DNA from: Episyrphus balteatus
Taxonomy: Eukaryota; Arthropoda; Insecta; Diptera; Syrphidae
Direction of reading: 5' to 3'
Assembly (NCBI RefSeq): GCF_945859705.1
Contig: NC_079134.1
Coordinates: 86,756,973 to 86,820,972 of the forward strand
DNA: 64,000 nucleotides
Part shown: in pieces, positions 23,831 through 34,959 of the stretch
How the letters are laid out: each line of letters opens with the position of its first letter
Position numbering within the stretch: the stretch's first letter is position 1
Translations under genes and position numbers: made by a program
Notes under the pieces: model-generated
What the model was told of the DNA's origin: nothing
Databases searched by the model: none
What the model saw: only the letters and a program-made list of their open reading frames with translations

Positions 23831-24348
23831 CAGTGCCGGTTTAAGCACTACCGGCGCCCCTGGGCAAGATTGCAAGTGGTGCCTCTCAAAAAAAAATTCA
23901 TCTTAAAACAATTTTTTAAAATCACGAAAAAAAGCAATAGCAGATTATGTCTTACCTCTCATATACTTGTTAATGCATTTATTAACAATGTGCAGTTTAT
24001 TAAAGTACATAAGGTTAACTTAAAAAAAATTAATTATTTATGTCATTTAGGCTCAATTGACAAGTTTACCTTTATCTCTGACTTTTTTGTTTAAACACAT
24101 TTAAAAAGTAGGTACAGTTGGTTTTATTTGAACAATACTTTTTCAAAAACTTTTTCAACTAGGTACATTAATGTCGTTTTCGATTGGAATCACTCAATGA
24201 TTCACTCATTCTGAAATCCAATAAAAAACTTTGAATCGCTTCCACCCAATTCTAAAATTTAATATCTGTATTGGTGAAAAATCAAATATTTTGTTTTTGT
24301 TTTTTCACTAGGAGAATAAAAAACTTGCAGCATACCTTTAAAAGTATT

Positions 24349-24585
24349 AGGTTTGTTCGTTGTGTTGTGAGCTCTAGGGCACTCTGGGTCGCTCCGAATT
24401 CGTTGTCAAGCGTTTTTTGTTGCTCCTTTTTCAACCACAGTTATTTCCTCTGTGTTCCATGTTAGCTGATGAAAATAAAGCTCTGAGGTGTTCGATGTAA
24501 AATGAAAACCCGAGAAACTCTGATTTTTTGACAGTTAATTGACATGACTTAGAGTGTCCTGGAGGGGAGAACAACGAACAGACCT
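24349..24585. mobile_element. 237-bp MITE inside the nested hAT
   Basis: TAGGTTTGTTCGTTGT at the left is inverted at the right (TAGGTCTGTTCGTTGT), followed in each arm by a match to GACACTCT. The right half closely matches 43664-43773, so it is a dispersed family. Confidence 0.85.
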
Positions 24586-24651
24586 ATTTTTTTATTCTCA
24601 CACACAAACGTAGTTTTTATGAGAAATGGAGAAGCTGTCAATTTTTGGCAT

Positions 24652-24760
24652 TTCTGGGTTTTGGGTTTTCGGGATTTTGAGACTGTGGGTTTTCGGGATT
24701 TTGGGTTTTTGGGTTTTCGAAATTTAGGGTTTTCTGGATTTTGGGCTTTCTGAATTTTTA
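24652..24760. repeat. GGGTTTTCGGGATTTT minisatellite
   Basis: Imperfect 8-16 bp units of GGGTTTTCGGGATTTTG, about seven repeats, inside the nested hAT. Confidence 0.8.
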
Positions 24761-25873
24761 ATTTCGGAATTCTGTCCGTCTCTCTTCTGTTTCCTTATTC
24801 ATTATTACAGTCTGGATATTACCAGCTATGATTTAGTGATTTATATATAGGAGTGCCTTTGCAAAAATTAAATTGGTAGGAGGAATATAAGGATTGCTTT
24901 AGTCTTTCAAAAGAAATTGGGGCGCCTTGTTCTTTAAAGATGAACGAAGATTTTGGATACCATTATCCTTCCGGAAGCCAAACAAATTAACCCAAAATTG
25001 GTGGCAAAATTTAGGACAAAAAATACGAGCGCCGTTGAAAATGTAAAATATAAAAAATTGGGGCGCCTTTGTGAAAGTAAAAATAAATAAAACATCGATT
25101 GGAAAGACTTCGTTATTTATATAACTTTTGTAAAAGTTCGGGGCGCCTGCGGCGCCCCTCAATTCTTGCGCCTCTGGGCGATGGCACAGGCTGCCCCCCC
25201 CCCCCTAAAACCGGCCCTGTTCCTCGGAGTCTCTTATTAAGGATGTTTAAGTTGTCAAACAGATAAGCGAGATATGATAAAAATGGTTCGAATTTTCAGA
25301 GATTTTCAATCTTATAAAAAAAACCATAATTCAGATCTTAATTCCAAAATTTGAGTCAATACTTTTTCACACTGAAATCTGTGTGGTAAAAAAATATTAT
25401 TTTGAAATGAACCCGTTTTATAGCATACAATTATAAACAGTCGACTTTGCAAGATGCAAGGCCTTTTATAAAGTTTAGTTCTCTGATCACATCATTTGAT
25501 TCTGGAGGTAGTATCTTTTATGCAAGAGCAGAATGTTCATGATGAGTTTGGCATTATGGTTTTAAATTTTGCATTATGAGTTTCACTTTTGTTGACGGTC
25601 AAAGCTTTAGCACCATCGCTACAAAAGGTATGTGGTACAAACACTGGAAAGAAGTGTGAGCAGGAAGAGCTAACCAAAATAAAATGTGCATCACGGAAAA
25701 AAATTTCTTATCGAATAAATAAAATCTTATGCAAATTGATCGAATTTTTAACGGGTACAGTTAATACAGCTATTTAAAAATACTGACACATTATACTGTG
25801 AGGGTGTCGCCAAAATATTTCTTCTCTCAAGGGGGTCGCGAACTCAAAAAGTTTGAAAAACACTGGGATAGAA

Positions 25874-26060
25874 CATTAAAGGACTTTGGCGTTATGTTGA
25901 AAAACTACAACTGACAGTGAACATGCGCGTTCAAATGCTTCAGGATCCATACGCCGAAATGTTTTCAAAACAACTATTAGATATTGGCAATAAAAAAGTT
26001 CCTGTTCATGAAAATACTGGATGCATAAAATTACAGTCGGATTTCTGCAGAAACATTAAT
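25874..26060 (+). pseudogene. Helitron helicase, middle part
   Basis: The sequence resumes after the hAT target duplication with TLKDFG, then LTVNMRVQMLQDPYAEMFSK, QLLDIGNKKVPV and DFCRNIN. These are conserved blocks of the Pif1-like helicase of Helitrons. It is cut by a MITE at 26061. It lies downstream of the deleted Walker A region, so no functional helicase is possible. Confidence 0.88.
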
Positions 26061-26422
26061 GTCGTTTTCTATTGACGAATCTCAGAATGATTGTGAATCT
26101 GACAGCTGAAAGTGGGGGTAAAGAGGGGAAATAGTGGACAAATCTCAGATTCCATGATCTATTTGCGTCTTGAAAATGACAAAAAATTAATCTGAGATTC
26201 AAGAATCTGAATCTGGATTTTTAGCAAGATTCACGCATACAAACACACGCACTTTCACATCACTCCTCTGTTTTACATTTGTCTGAACATTTGTTGTTTT
26301 TTTTTTTTTTTTTTATATGGTCAGATTTCGTACACAATTTACAAAACTAGATTTCAAAATCTATTTGCAGTGGAAAATCTGAAATTTTTACGCAAAAATC
26401 TTAAAAGTCAATAGAAAACGAC
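26061..26422. mobile_element. 362-bp MITE in Helitron helicase
   Basis: The 16-bp perfect TIR GTCGTTTTCTATTGAC lies at 26061-26076 and inverted at 26407-26422. Inner AATCTCAGA / AGATT-type inverted pieces and a T run (26299-26315) are present. A related terminus, ATTAATGTCGTTTTC, occurs at 24168 in the nested hAT. The target duplication is unclear (perhaps AT). Confidence 0.85.
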
Positions 26423-27465
26423 ATAAAACGCAAAATACTCTTATCGACCACATATTTCCCGATGCACAAACACAATACAAAAATCTGGAGTGGCTGTCAG
26501 AAAGAGTGATTTTGGCAGCAAAAAATGTAGACGTCAAAGAATTAAATTCAAAGATACAACGGAACTTGGTATCATACAAATCTGTCGACACCCTTTGCGA
26601 TCCAAACGAAGCTGCGAATTATCCAATTGAGTTTCTGAATTCATTGGATAGGCCAGGCATGCCACCCCACCATTTAAAATTGTAAGTCAGATCTCCGGTT
26701 ATTTTACTAAGAAATTTGAATCCACTACGGCTTTGCAATGGTACAAGATTAGTAATTAAAACATTTATGAAAAACGTTATCGAATCCAGCATTTTGAATG
26801 GCAAGTTCAGAGGTGAAAATGTATTGCTGCCACGAATCCCTATGATTCCTACAGATGTACCAATTGATTTTAAACGTATTCAATTCCCAATTAGATTGGC
26901 ATTCGCAATGACGATCAATAACTCACAAGGCTTAGATTTAGGTACGCCTTGCTTTTCTCATGGAAAACTTTATGTGGCTTGTTCTCGCGTGGGAAAACCA
27001 TTAAGTTTATTTGTACTGGCTAGAGATGGATTACACTCTATTGCGCTGAAAGATTAATTGAATAATAATTTATAAACTTAAATAAAGTTTACTTTAATTA
27101 ATAACACAGGGCCAACACGAAATTTGTGCTTGGGTTGTCACTATGAAATTATGATAGATATATTGATACTCATCTGGAAAATATTTGTTTTTTTTTTTTA
27201 AATTTGCTTTTGAGGTCAGCACAGCAATTTCCAGTTTTCAAGTAAATCTGTCTTTTACAAAAATTGTCGTGCGTAATTTTGGCAAAAACTCGAGAACGTC
27301 TGAACCGATTTGGCTGATTTTTGTTTTGTTTTCTTCATTTAATTGCTGTTTTCATATTCGAATTCAGAAAAATAAAAAAAGGGAAATTAAAGAAGAAACA
27401 TTAAATCGAAATTTTCGTTTTGTTCGAATTTATTTATGGTAAAAGTAATTCACTCTGATGGTATT
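26066..27465. repeat. 1.4 kb tandem duplication, unit 1
   Basis: It matches 27466-28866 almost exactly (offset 1,400 bp, later 1,401 after one extra T near 28588). It spans most of the MITE, the helicase end and the 3' non-coding part. Confidence 0.95.
26423..27057 (+). pseudogene. Helitron helicase C-terminal part, copy 1
   Basis: Translation gives LEWLSERVILAAKNVDVKEL, CDPNEAANYPIEFLNSL, PGMPPHHLKL, LRNLNPLRLCNGTRLVIK, LPRIPMIPTD, FPIRLAFAMTINNSQG and LYVACSRVGKPLSLF. These are superfamily 1B helicase motifs IV-VI in the order seen in Helitron proteins. The stop is at 27055-27057. One frame change lies near 26690. It is followed by AT-rich non-coding sequence that may be the Helitron 3' region; I could not identify the terminal hairpin. 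Confidence 0.92.
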
Positions 27466-28866
27466 TTTCTATTGACGAATCTCAGAATGATTGTGAATCT
27501 GACAGCTGAAAGTGGGGGTAAAGAGGGGAAATAGTGGACAAATCTCAGATTCCATGATCTATTTGCGTCTTGAAAATGACAAAAAATTAATCTGAGATTC
27601 AAGAATCTGAATCTGGATTTTTAGCAAGATTCACGCATACAAACACACGCACTTTCACATCACTCCTCTGTTTTACATTTGTCTGAACATTTGTTGTTTT
27701 TTTTTTTTTTTTTTATATGGTCAGATTTCGTACACAATTTACAAAACTAGATTTCAAAATCTATTTGCAGTGGAAAATCTGAAATTTTTACGCAAAAATC
27801 TCAAAAGTCAATAGAAAACGACATAAAACGCAAAATACTCTTATCGACCACATATTTCCCGATGCACAAACACAATACAAAAATCTGGAGTGGCTGTCAG
27901 AAAGAGTGATTTTGGCAGCAAAAAATGTAGACGTCAAAGAATTAAATTCAAAGATACAACGGAACTTGGTATCATACAAATCTGTCGACACCCTTTGCGA
28001 TCCAAACGAAGCTGCGAATTATCCAATTGAGTTTCTGAATTCATTGGATAGGCCAGGCATGCCACCCCACCATTTAAAATTGTAAGTCAGATCTCCGGTT
28101 ATTTTACTAAGAAATTTGAATCCACTACGGCTTTGCAATGGTACAAGATTAGTAATTAAAACATTTATGAAAAACGTTATCGAATCCAGCATTTTGAATG
28201 GCAAGTTCAGAGGTGAAAATGTATTGCTGCCACGAATCCCTATGATTCCTACAGATGTACCAATTGATTTTAAACGTATTCAATTCCCAATTAGATTGGC
28301 ATTCGCAATGACGATCAATAACTCACAAGGCTTAGATTTAGGTACGCCTTGCTTTTCTCATGGAAAACTTTATGTGGCTTGTTCTCGCGTGGGAAAACCA
28401 TTAAGTTTATTTGTACTGGCTAGAGATGGATTACACTCTATTGCGCTGAAAGATTAATTGAATAATAATTTATAAACTTAAATAAAGTTTACTTTAATTA
28501 ATAACACAGGGCCAACACGAAATTTGTGCTTGGGTTGTCACTATGAAATTATGATAGATATATTGATACTCATCTGGAAAATATTTGTTTTTTTTTTTTT
28601 AAATTTGCTTTTGAGGTCAGCACAGCAATTTCCAGTTTTCAAGTAAATCTGTCTTTTACAAAAATTGTCGTGCGTAATTTTGGCAAAAACTCGAGAACGT
28701 CTGAACCGATTTGGCTGATTTTTGTTTTGTTTTCTTCATTTAATTGCTGTTTTCATATTCGAATTCAGAAAAATAAAAAAAGGGAAATTAAAGAAGAAAC
28801 ATTAAATCGAAATTTTCGTTTTGTTCGAATTTATTTATGGTAAAAGTAATTCACTCTGATGGTATT
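27466..28866. repeat. 1.4 kb tandem duplication, unit 2
   Basis: The junction near 27461-27468 joins GGTATTTTT, the ancestral 3' flank still seen at 28861, to TTTTCTATTGACG from the MITE. The two sides share a TTTT microhomology. Unit 2 lacks the first bases of the MITE TIR. Confidence 0.93.
27827..28457 (+). pseudogene. Helitron helicase C-terminal part, copy 2
   Basis: A second copy of 26427-27057 made by the tandem duplication, with no amino-acid difference seen in the open 113-codon end. It has no upstream helicase, so it is only a fragment. Confidence 0.92.
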
Positions 28867-29664
28867 TTTACTATACAAAAATAACTACTTACACAAATAA
28901 CTGTATCCAAACTGTAGCCAGACTAGTTCATATTGAAATTCTTTATTTATTGAAAAGTTAAATTAATTTGTTTGCATAGTTTTTTTTTATTACTTTGTTG
29001 CATATATAGGGTGTCTAAAAAGTAATGGATTACACGAAATGGGCTGATAGGCTAACTTAAGATCTCTCAGAATTTGGTAACTTGTTCATCCTAAATCCTT
29101 ACGGTTTTCGATTTAATGAAATTCTTGTGAAATTTCGAAAAATCCCTACTTTGCATAATTAATTTTTTTTGTTTACAATTCTTTCACTAAAAATTCCCTA
29201 AAAATAAGAAACAATTAATCAATAAAAATATTTTTTATTTCATACGCCATTTTTCTGCAAATAAATTAACAGTTCAGAGTTTCATAAAAACTCAATTTCT
29301 TACTTTTATTTCAGAGCAACAAGACGACAGAAATTTGTATTGTGTGACTCTGGTTTATTATTTTTAAAACTTGTCCCGGTATTGCAGTTTTCAAAAACGT
29401 ATAAAAGTTTCCAAAGTTGAAGTTAGGTAAAACAATATTACAGTTTGAACTCAACAAAACAGGGTTTTTCTGGGCAAAAAACCTTCGTATTCATCATAAC
29501 TTTTTTCTTATAATTTAAGTCGAATAAAGTGCTTTAGCAAAAATGTAGAGCTTTAAATTATCTACATTTTATACCTTAACAGTTTTTAAAGTTTTACTTT
29601 TCTTTTTGACAAGAATTTCAAAAGGATTAACTAATTGCGTCTTAGAATTCCGATTATGACATCT
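28867..29664. other. Unannotated AT-rich stretch
   Basis: No gene is supported. AGGGTGTCTAAAAAGTAATGG at 29008 resembles an arthropod DNA-element terminus, without a partner that I can identify. Confidence 0.4.
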
Positions 29665-29814
29665 AGAACAGGGATATACTCCATGAATATTTGAGGAGGT
29701 TACTTTTTTCAGCCTATTTCTGATTCGTTAAATATGAGTTTATGCGGTGCACCAACTCTCAAGTTTAATCGTTTCTTTTAAGTAAGCTATTTACATGTTA
29801 AATACAACAACACC

Positions 29815-29905
29815 TTAGTCCCCCGGCTTAGCTAAGACAAGGGGCTAAGGCGTTTTCCAGACTGCGTTTTTTTTGTCCAGTTTAACTCGATCGTAATAAA
29901 AACAG
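29815..29905. mobile_element. Fragment of the AGGTGTG-type MITE family
   Basis: It shares GGGGCTAAGGCG, AGACTGCGTTTTTTTTGTC and CGTAATAAAA with the complete element at 32352-32811 and with 41746-41910. Confidence 0.7.
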
Positions 29906-30385
29906 AACGCGATTAAATTGTTCCCCAGCAAACCTTATGCGAACGTTCATGAAACATTAATTTTATGTGAGGAATAGGCTATTCAAAAAATATTCTGTGA
30001 TTCAGAAAAGAATCGTGAATTATTCCTTAAGCTTTCTATTTACATTCGCTTAGGTGAATGGAAAAGGGATTCAAAACGGTTTAGAAATGAATTCATAAAT
30101 GAAGGTTTTGTTCAACTATGTGAACCAATTTTGAAAGTTCTGTATCACACTATAGTGAATAATGAAGTTAGTTGGGAAGTGTTTTATTTTTATTCACACT
30201 CAAAAATTCTCAAGTGAGTTATTGTAATTATTTATTTTGTGTTAAATAAATTAAAATAAAATATTAAGAAAAGTTAAAATTGGTTTAAATTTAAAATATT
30301 TATCTTTTTAACTATAGTAGTATTAGCCTTGCTCCTCGGATAAACTTGATGGTTTGTAAAAATAAGTAAAATGAAAATTAATATA

Positions 30386-30573
30386 AGCCGTGTTCCATTG
30401 GGAGGTGGCAAAGTACTACTAGTAGTTTAGTAGCGATTTTCAATGGAACGCACTTTGATGAATTCAATACAAATCGTATCTACTCGGGAAGAAGAGCATG
30501 CGAGTAGATGATAGTACTAGATTAACCAAAACATCTACTAGTAGTAAACTACCACCTCCAATGGAACAGGGCT
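30386..30573. mobile_element. ~188-bp MITE
   Basis: AGCCGTGTTCCATTGGGAGG at the left is inverted at the right as AGCCCTGTTCCATTGGAGG. Both run into ACTACTAGTAG-rich inner sequence. The flanks are TA-rich, so the target duplication is ambiguous. Confidence 0.85.
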
Positions 30574-31244
30574 ATAAATGCAAACCAATTTCATTTCTTT
30601 TTATATTTTTTTTTTCCTCGTTATAAATATATCTTGCATTCTGTGAGATTATTTACCGAAGTTTTACAGTGAGTTCTTTAAGGTTTAAAAGTAGCAAACA
30701 ATATTAACCTTTTTGATTCTTACGAGTCTTATATAAGTTTTTCAGATGGAAATGAATCATGAAATTTTGTATAAAATGACGAGAAACGTCTACGAATCAT
30801 TATTATAGTAATAAAATTGTTAGTTGGGCAGTGCTAAATCTTTTCTAAGCTTTGCCACCGATTTCAGAAGATGAAAGTTGCTCATTAAAAATTTGTAAAA
30901 GTGACCCCAAGAAGATTTGAACACGATACCCATCTAACACAATAGCTTCTGTAAATAGAAATCTCGCAGGTTGTACTTTTTATACAGCTTGTATTGAGCT
31001 TGCTTCAGAATTTAATTTTTTAATTTTAGATGTTCGAACTTATTTAACAACTTCCAATACAATAAATACTGTTTAAGAAAGTTAACTGAGGAAAGCCTGT
31101 TTTTCGGATAAGCTTGGCTAATGAATTTAAACAAGCTTTACAGAAATTATCAAGTTTAGTTTTTGATTTTGTTATTGAATAATCTAGCTCGGACACTTTT
31201 TGGTTTTGACATTGAATAATTTAGCTTGAACATTTTTTTGTTTT

Positions 31245-31820
31245 GACATTTCTTCTATTTGAACTGATTAAGTTTTTGATTTCATTTATGAATATACTAG
31301 GATGGCCGAGTGGGTACCCAACTAATATTTCAGCTTCGGTTAAGGTATTACAAAAGCTACATTTCAGCTTCTTTTAAACTTTAGTAGGTAAGGTTGTTGG
31401 GCATGGAAAAAGGAGATTGTTATACAAGTTTCACCCTGAATAAGGATTTTAAACGAAGCTTTACCGAAGTTATTCCGAAGCTATCTGTCTAATCTCAAAG
31501 CTTCGGTAGAGCGTCGGTAAGGCTTCGTTTAAAATTTCTTTAATACATGTCTTATCGAAATTAAAAAAAAAAAAACAAAACAAAAAAGAATTATTTTTAG
31601 CTGGTTTTAAATCATGAATTTAATCTTTTGATCAGATATTATATATAACATTCCATTAGTTTTAAGTATATCTATTAATAATAATTTTAAAAGGATATAA
31701 TTTTTTACACCCAGAAATCGATCTTCGTATCTGCTTGGTGGTAGTCCACCACTCTACCCACTCGGCCATCCTAGTATATTCATTAATGAAATCAAAACTT
31801 AATCAGTTCAAATAACAAAA
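31245..31820. repeat. Inverted pair with tRNA-Leu-like 5' sequence
   Basis: TTTGAACTGATTAAGTTTTT through GGATGGCCGAGTGGGTA (31250-31318) is inverted at 31742-31815. GGATGGCCGAGTGG matches the start and A box of eukaryotic tRNA-Leu. The minus-strand copy reads on for about 50 bases (GTAGAGTGGTGGACTACC), similar to 41007-41030 on the plus strand. No complete cloverleaf could be drawn, so this looks like a tRNA-derived SINE head and not a tRNA gene. Confidence 0.7.
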
Positions 31821-31911
31821 AAATGTCCGGGCTAAATTATTCAATTATAGGAACTTTGTAGTGACCTCTTCAAATAGTATATATATGAAAATCTTTGATG
31901 CAGGCTCCAGG

Positions 31912-31980
31912 TCAATAAAAGATTTTTATATGGTTACAACGTTTCGAGCATGAATACACTCTTCATCAGGCCTTTATTGA
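31912..31980 (-). ncRNA. Hammerhead-ribozyme-like motif, left arm
   Basis: Inverted copy of the plus-strand motif at 40621-40689; see that entry for the pairing. Both keep CTGATGA, GAAA and the outer TCAATAAA / TTTATTGA pairs. The call is tentative. Confidence 0.3.
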
Positions 31981-32086
31981 AAAATTATAAATTAATGTAC
32001 ATTATTATACATAAGTCAACAAAACTTACAACAACAATTAGTTGATTTGTATTTACAGCACAAACACACATAAGAACTATAAGATT

Positions 32087-32198
32087 AAATATAAATTAAA
32101 ATTAAAATTTAAACATTTTATAAATAAAAAATAAAACTATTAATAGTTTTATTTTTTATTTATAAAATGTTTAAATTTTAATTTATATTTAATCTATT
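32087..32198. repeat. AT-rich perfect palindrome
   Basis: The sequence folds around CTATTAATAG (about 32138), with arms including AATTTAAACATTTTATAAAT. One arm is repeated again up to 32251. This is close to the centre of the large inverted repeat, next to the gypsy insertion point. Confidence 0.85.
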
Positions 32199-32255
32199 TA
32201 AACTATTAATAGTTTTATTTTTTATTTATAAAATGTTTAAATTTTAATTTTAATT

Positions 32256-33474
32256 TGTAGGACCAGATTTTCGTCCTTGGATTTTTTTTGGGTGTGACTA
32301 CACACTATTGTGCAGTATCAGTCTTCAAAGTCTTCAAATTTATGTCACAATAGGTGTGTTTTTTATTACCACCGGTCTTAACTGGACAAAAAAAACGCCT
32401 CGGGGCTTAACCTGAAATCTTGGCAGCACTGTATATTGAATGTTCCGAAAACAGCAGACACAACAAAAATTTAGAGTTGTCATATTTTTCGCTTTCGTCA
32501 TTTTCTTGTATTTTTCATGTATGTTTTACAAGGAGATACAAAAATGCATGCTAGCAAAACTATTTTAATACATTTTGTCCTTCCAAACGTGAGTTTTCAT
32601 GGTTTTAAACAAATTCTAAACAATTTATGAAAAAATTAGTTTGGTAGCACAGATTTAAAACTCTTCAAAAAGTTAAGCCCAGATAAATCTCCGGGCTAAG
32701 CAACTAAGCCCAAGGGGCTAAGGTGTTGTTGTATTTAACATGTAAATTGCTTAGCCCAGACTGCGTTTTTTTTTTGTCTAGTTAAGACCGGTTGTAATAA
32801 AAAACACACCTAATGTTGACAATCGCAGCTTTGTTTATTTATACTGAGGCGCTTATACTGTCCGAAGACCGTAGTAAACGTTGAACAGAATAAATGAACA
32901 AAGGTATTAAACAAAAAAAAAGAAAACAACAACAATAAGAACAAGAGAAAAAAAGAAAAAAAACGAAACGTTGTTGTATTTTAACAAAGAATGAAACAAT
33001 TTTATTTAACAATAAGAAAGAGAAAATTAACAAGGAACAAATTAAATGAAAGTTAATTAAAATTAAATGAATAGCAACTATAAACGTCGTTGAAATAATT
33101 TTATGAAATTATTTAGACGCTTTGAAGAAAACGTCGTAAATAAAAAAATTAATTAAACGAATCGAAGTTGTCTCAATATCAGGGCCTCTGGTGTAATATT
33201 TTTTTGAGAACGTTAGCGCTAGGCAACCTTTGCTCAATGAAATACTAAACAAGAGTGATTTGATTTGAATTTGATTCTGCCTTTTATATGATTTTTTAGA
33301 AATAATTTGTTTATTTTTAAATCATCGAAGTCTATGCTGCTAAATGTAAAGTATTTTAGAGTGTTTATACACAAAGTAGTAATTTTGAATTAATAAAGAT
33401 TTGAATGACTTATAATAACAATATGAACATTAAAATGAAGATTACATGTAACAAAATTAAACGGATATCTTATA
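32256..33474 (-). repeat. 3' LTR of Ty3/gypsy element (with inserted MITE)
   Basis: It equals the 39725-40480 LTR in both halves. Removing the 463 bp made of the MITE and one AAT repeat leaves exactly 756 bp, the length of the other LTR. AATT precedes it (32252-32255) and follows the other LTR (40481-40484), as a likely 4-bp target duplication. The 64-codon frame inside is LTR sequence, not a gene. Confidence 0.95.
32352..32811. mobile_element. 460-bp MITE in the 3' LTR
   Basis: AGGTGTGTTTTTTATTACCA at the left is inverted at the right (AGGTGTGTTTTTTATTACAA), followed by CCGGTC. AAT is repeated at 32349-32351 and 32812-32814. The sister LTR lacks it, giving a precise empty site. Related fragments lie at 29815 and 41746. 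A 3-bp duplication would suit a PIF/Harbinger-like source, but no transposase is seen. Confidence 0.92.
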
Positions 33475-34954
33475 ATCTCCCCCTCTGGCGCTGAGATCGT
33501 CTCGATGATGCGACAGGATATGTGATAGATTTAGCTGGTCGCCCTCGTCGGCGAAGAGGCATTACTGGTTCTTCATTAAGCCTCGTTGCTGATTGTGTAT
33601 ATTTTGTGATTGCTGAAGAGTGATAAGTTCCCAATGGAACTGTAAGGTCATCTTTAGAGGCAACTTGGTATACAGTTGACCCAACTTTTTTGATTATTAC
33701 ATACGGTCCATCTCTTTTTGGCATAAATTTAGCTGATTGGTTTTTTGATGCTTTGCTAAGAAAATGGGAAGTTATTAGTATTTGGTCACCTATTTTAAAA
33801 ACAGGTTGTGGTCGTCTATGTTTGTCAACGTATTTTTTGTTTGAATCTTGCATCTTTTCTGTTGCTTCTTTTGCATTCTTCATCACATCGGACATTTTAA
33901 GCAGGGTAGGTGTAATTTGCGGAATGAAGTTTTCAGATTCAGCAATGGTTCGTAAATCGTGATTTATATCATCAATGGTGCGGAGCTCACGACCAAACGT
34001 GAGATATGAGGCTGAATAGCCAGTACTTTGGCATTTGGCTGTGTTTATAGCAAACCTTATGGATCATCTGCCCATGACGAGTGGTTAAGGCCTACTAATA
34101 TGGCGAGTTGCGTCTTCATGTCTCTATTCTTGCGTTCAACAGGATTTGACTCAGGGTGGTAAACTGGAGTAAGAGTTTGCTGAATTCCTAGGCAGTGAGT
34201 TAATTGTTGCATAATTGCAGATAAAAACTGAGGACCATTGTCAGTATGCAAACGTCTTGGGATTCCATAACGCAGGAATACCTCATTGAGAAGGCTAAAT
34301 GCACACTTTTCAGCCGTTGCTTCTACTAATGGAAATATTTCAACCCATCGACTTGTGAGATCTTCAGCAATGAGAATCCATTGATATCCATCTTGGGTTG
34401 CAGGCAAAGGGCCAAATAGATCTACAGAAAGTACTTCGAATCTTTGGTTGCTTGAAACAGTTTGGAGAAGTCCAGTTGGTTTCATGTTGCTTGGTTTATA
34501 TCTAAGACAAGCGAGGCAATTGCCAATGTGTTTGGTGATGTCGTTTCTCATACCAGGCCAATAATATCTTGAAGCAATTCTTGTAATGGTTCGGTCAACA
34601 CCGTAGTGGCCAGCGGTAGCAGCATTGTGATATTCATGAAGAATAGTCTCTCGTTCTTTCGATGGTATAACAAGTTGACCACTATCAGAGTCTGTTTCGG
34701 ATGAATATCGGTACAGTATTCCATCATTAAGAAGATATCCACGAGATGTCCAACGAGTAACATTCTCATCATCGTTTTCGAATGATTCGATAATGGTTTT
34801 TAATTGGTCATCTTGGAGCTGTGCTTCTCGGATTTCTTTTGGTCTTCTAGTTGGCATGTCGATTTGGAAATTACAAATTTCGCATTTGTTATCTAAATGC
34901 TCTATGTTTTCGCAAGGGGGTCTTGATAACATATCTGCCACGATATTTGTCCTT
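33470..34954 (-). pseudogene. Ty3/gypsy integrase
   Basis: This is the end of pol on the minus strand. After VADMLSRPP (end of RNase H) come the HHCC zinc-binding region (HEYHNAATAGHYGVDRTI to CLACLRYK) and the DDE core with LSVDLFGPLP, LHTDNGPQFL and HPESNPVERKNRD. A C-terminal tail of 141 residues contains KIGDQILITSH, KFMPKRDGPYVIIKKVG and a basic end (RRRGRPAKS, RRSQRQRGRL), resembling a GPY/F-type module. A frameshift near 34057 to 33900 separates core and tail. The link to RT is broken by the 34960-36188 insertion. Confidence 0.93.
33475..33488 (-). promoter_or_regulatory. Polypurine tract
   Basis: On the minus strand CCAGAGGGGGAGA lies directly next to the 3' LTR, as expected for the plus-strand primer site. 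Confidence 0.8.
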
Positions 34955-34959
34955 CCTGG

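Larger units (their letters stand above)
23831..25219. mobile_element. Nested hAT-type non-autonomous element
   Basis: The left end CAGTGCCGGTTTAAG and inverted right end CAGGGCCGGTTTTAG are hAT-like TIRs. The 8-bp duplication TTCCTCGG flanks them. Subterminal GGGGCGCC motifs recur near 24919, 25060 and 25139. No transposase is present. It lies wholly inside the 21452-25865 hAT and holds a 237-bp MITE, so it was inserted after the first and before the second. Confidence 0.92.
21452..25865. mobile_element. 4.4 kb hAT element inside Helitron helicase
   Basis: The left end CAGTGTTTTTCAAAGTGTGG and the right end (GTTTGAAAAACACTG, inverted) form hAT-type TIRs followed by GGGTCGCG motifs. Flanks carry an exact 8-bp duplication, GGATAGAA, the hAT hallmark. 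Removing the element rejoins the Helitron helicase sequence at LDRTLKDFG. Much of its length is two later insertions (21979-23616 and 23831-25219). No transposase was recognised in the rest, so it is non-autonomous. The 62-codon frame at 25589 has no known domain. Confidence 0.95.
29665..32251. repeat. Left arm of a large inverted repeat
   Basis: Blocks here recur inverted at 40485-42085 in mirror order. Examples are CTGATTCGTTAAATATGAG (29713), GGTTTGCTGGGGAAC (inverted, 29923), GATTCACAGAATATT (inverted, 29986), CTGTAAATAGAAATCTCGCA (30952), GACATTGAATAAT (31207) and the hammerhead-like motif (31912-31980). The left arm is longer because of later insertions, such as 30386-30573. No protein was recognised. 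Confidence 0.8.

Noticed and set aside
28890..28930. Helitron 3' terminus ending in CTAG near 28925
   Set aside because: No convincing hairpin precedes it and the matching 5' TC terminus is not identified.
31295..31330. tRNA-Leu gene
   Set aside because: Only the 5' end and A box match. No anticodon arm or acceptor 3' half can be folded, and the sequence lies in an inverted repeat.
32839..33033. Hydrophobic 64-codon gene present twice
   Set aside because: It lies inside both gypsy LTRs and is AT-rich low-complexity sequence without a domain.
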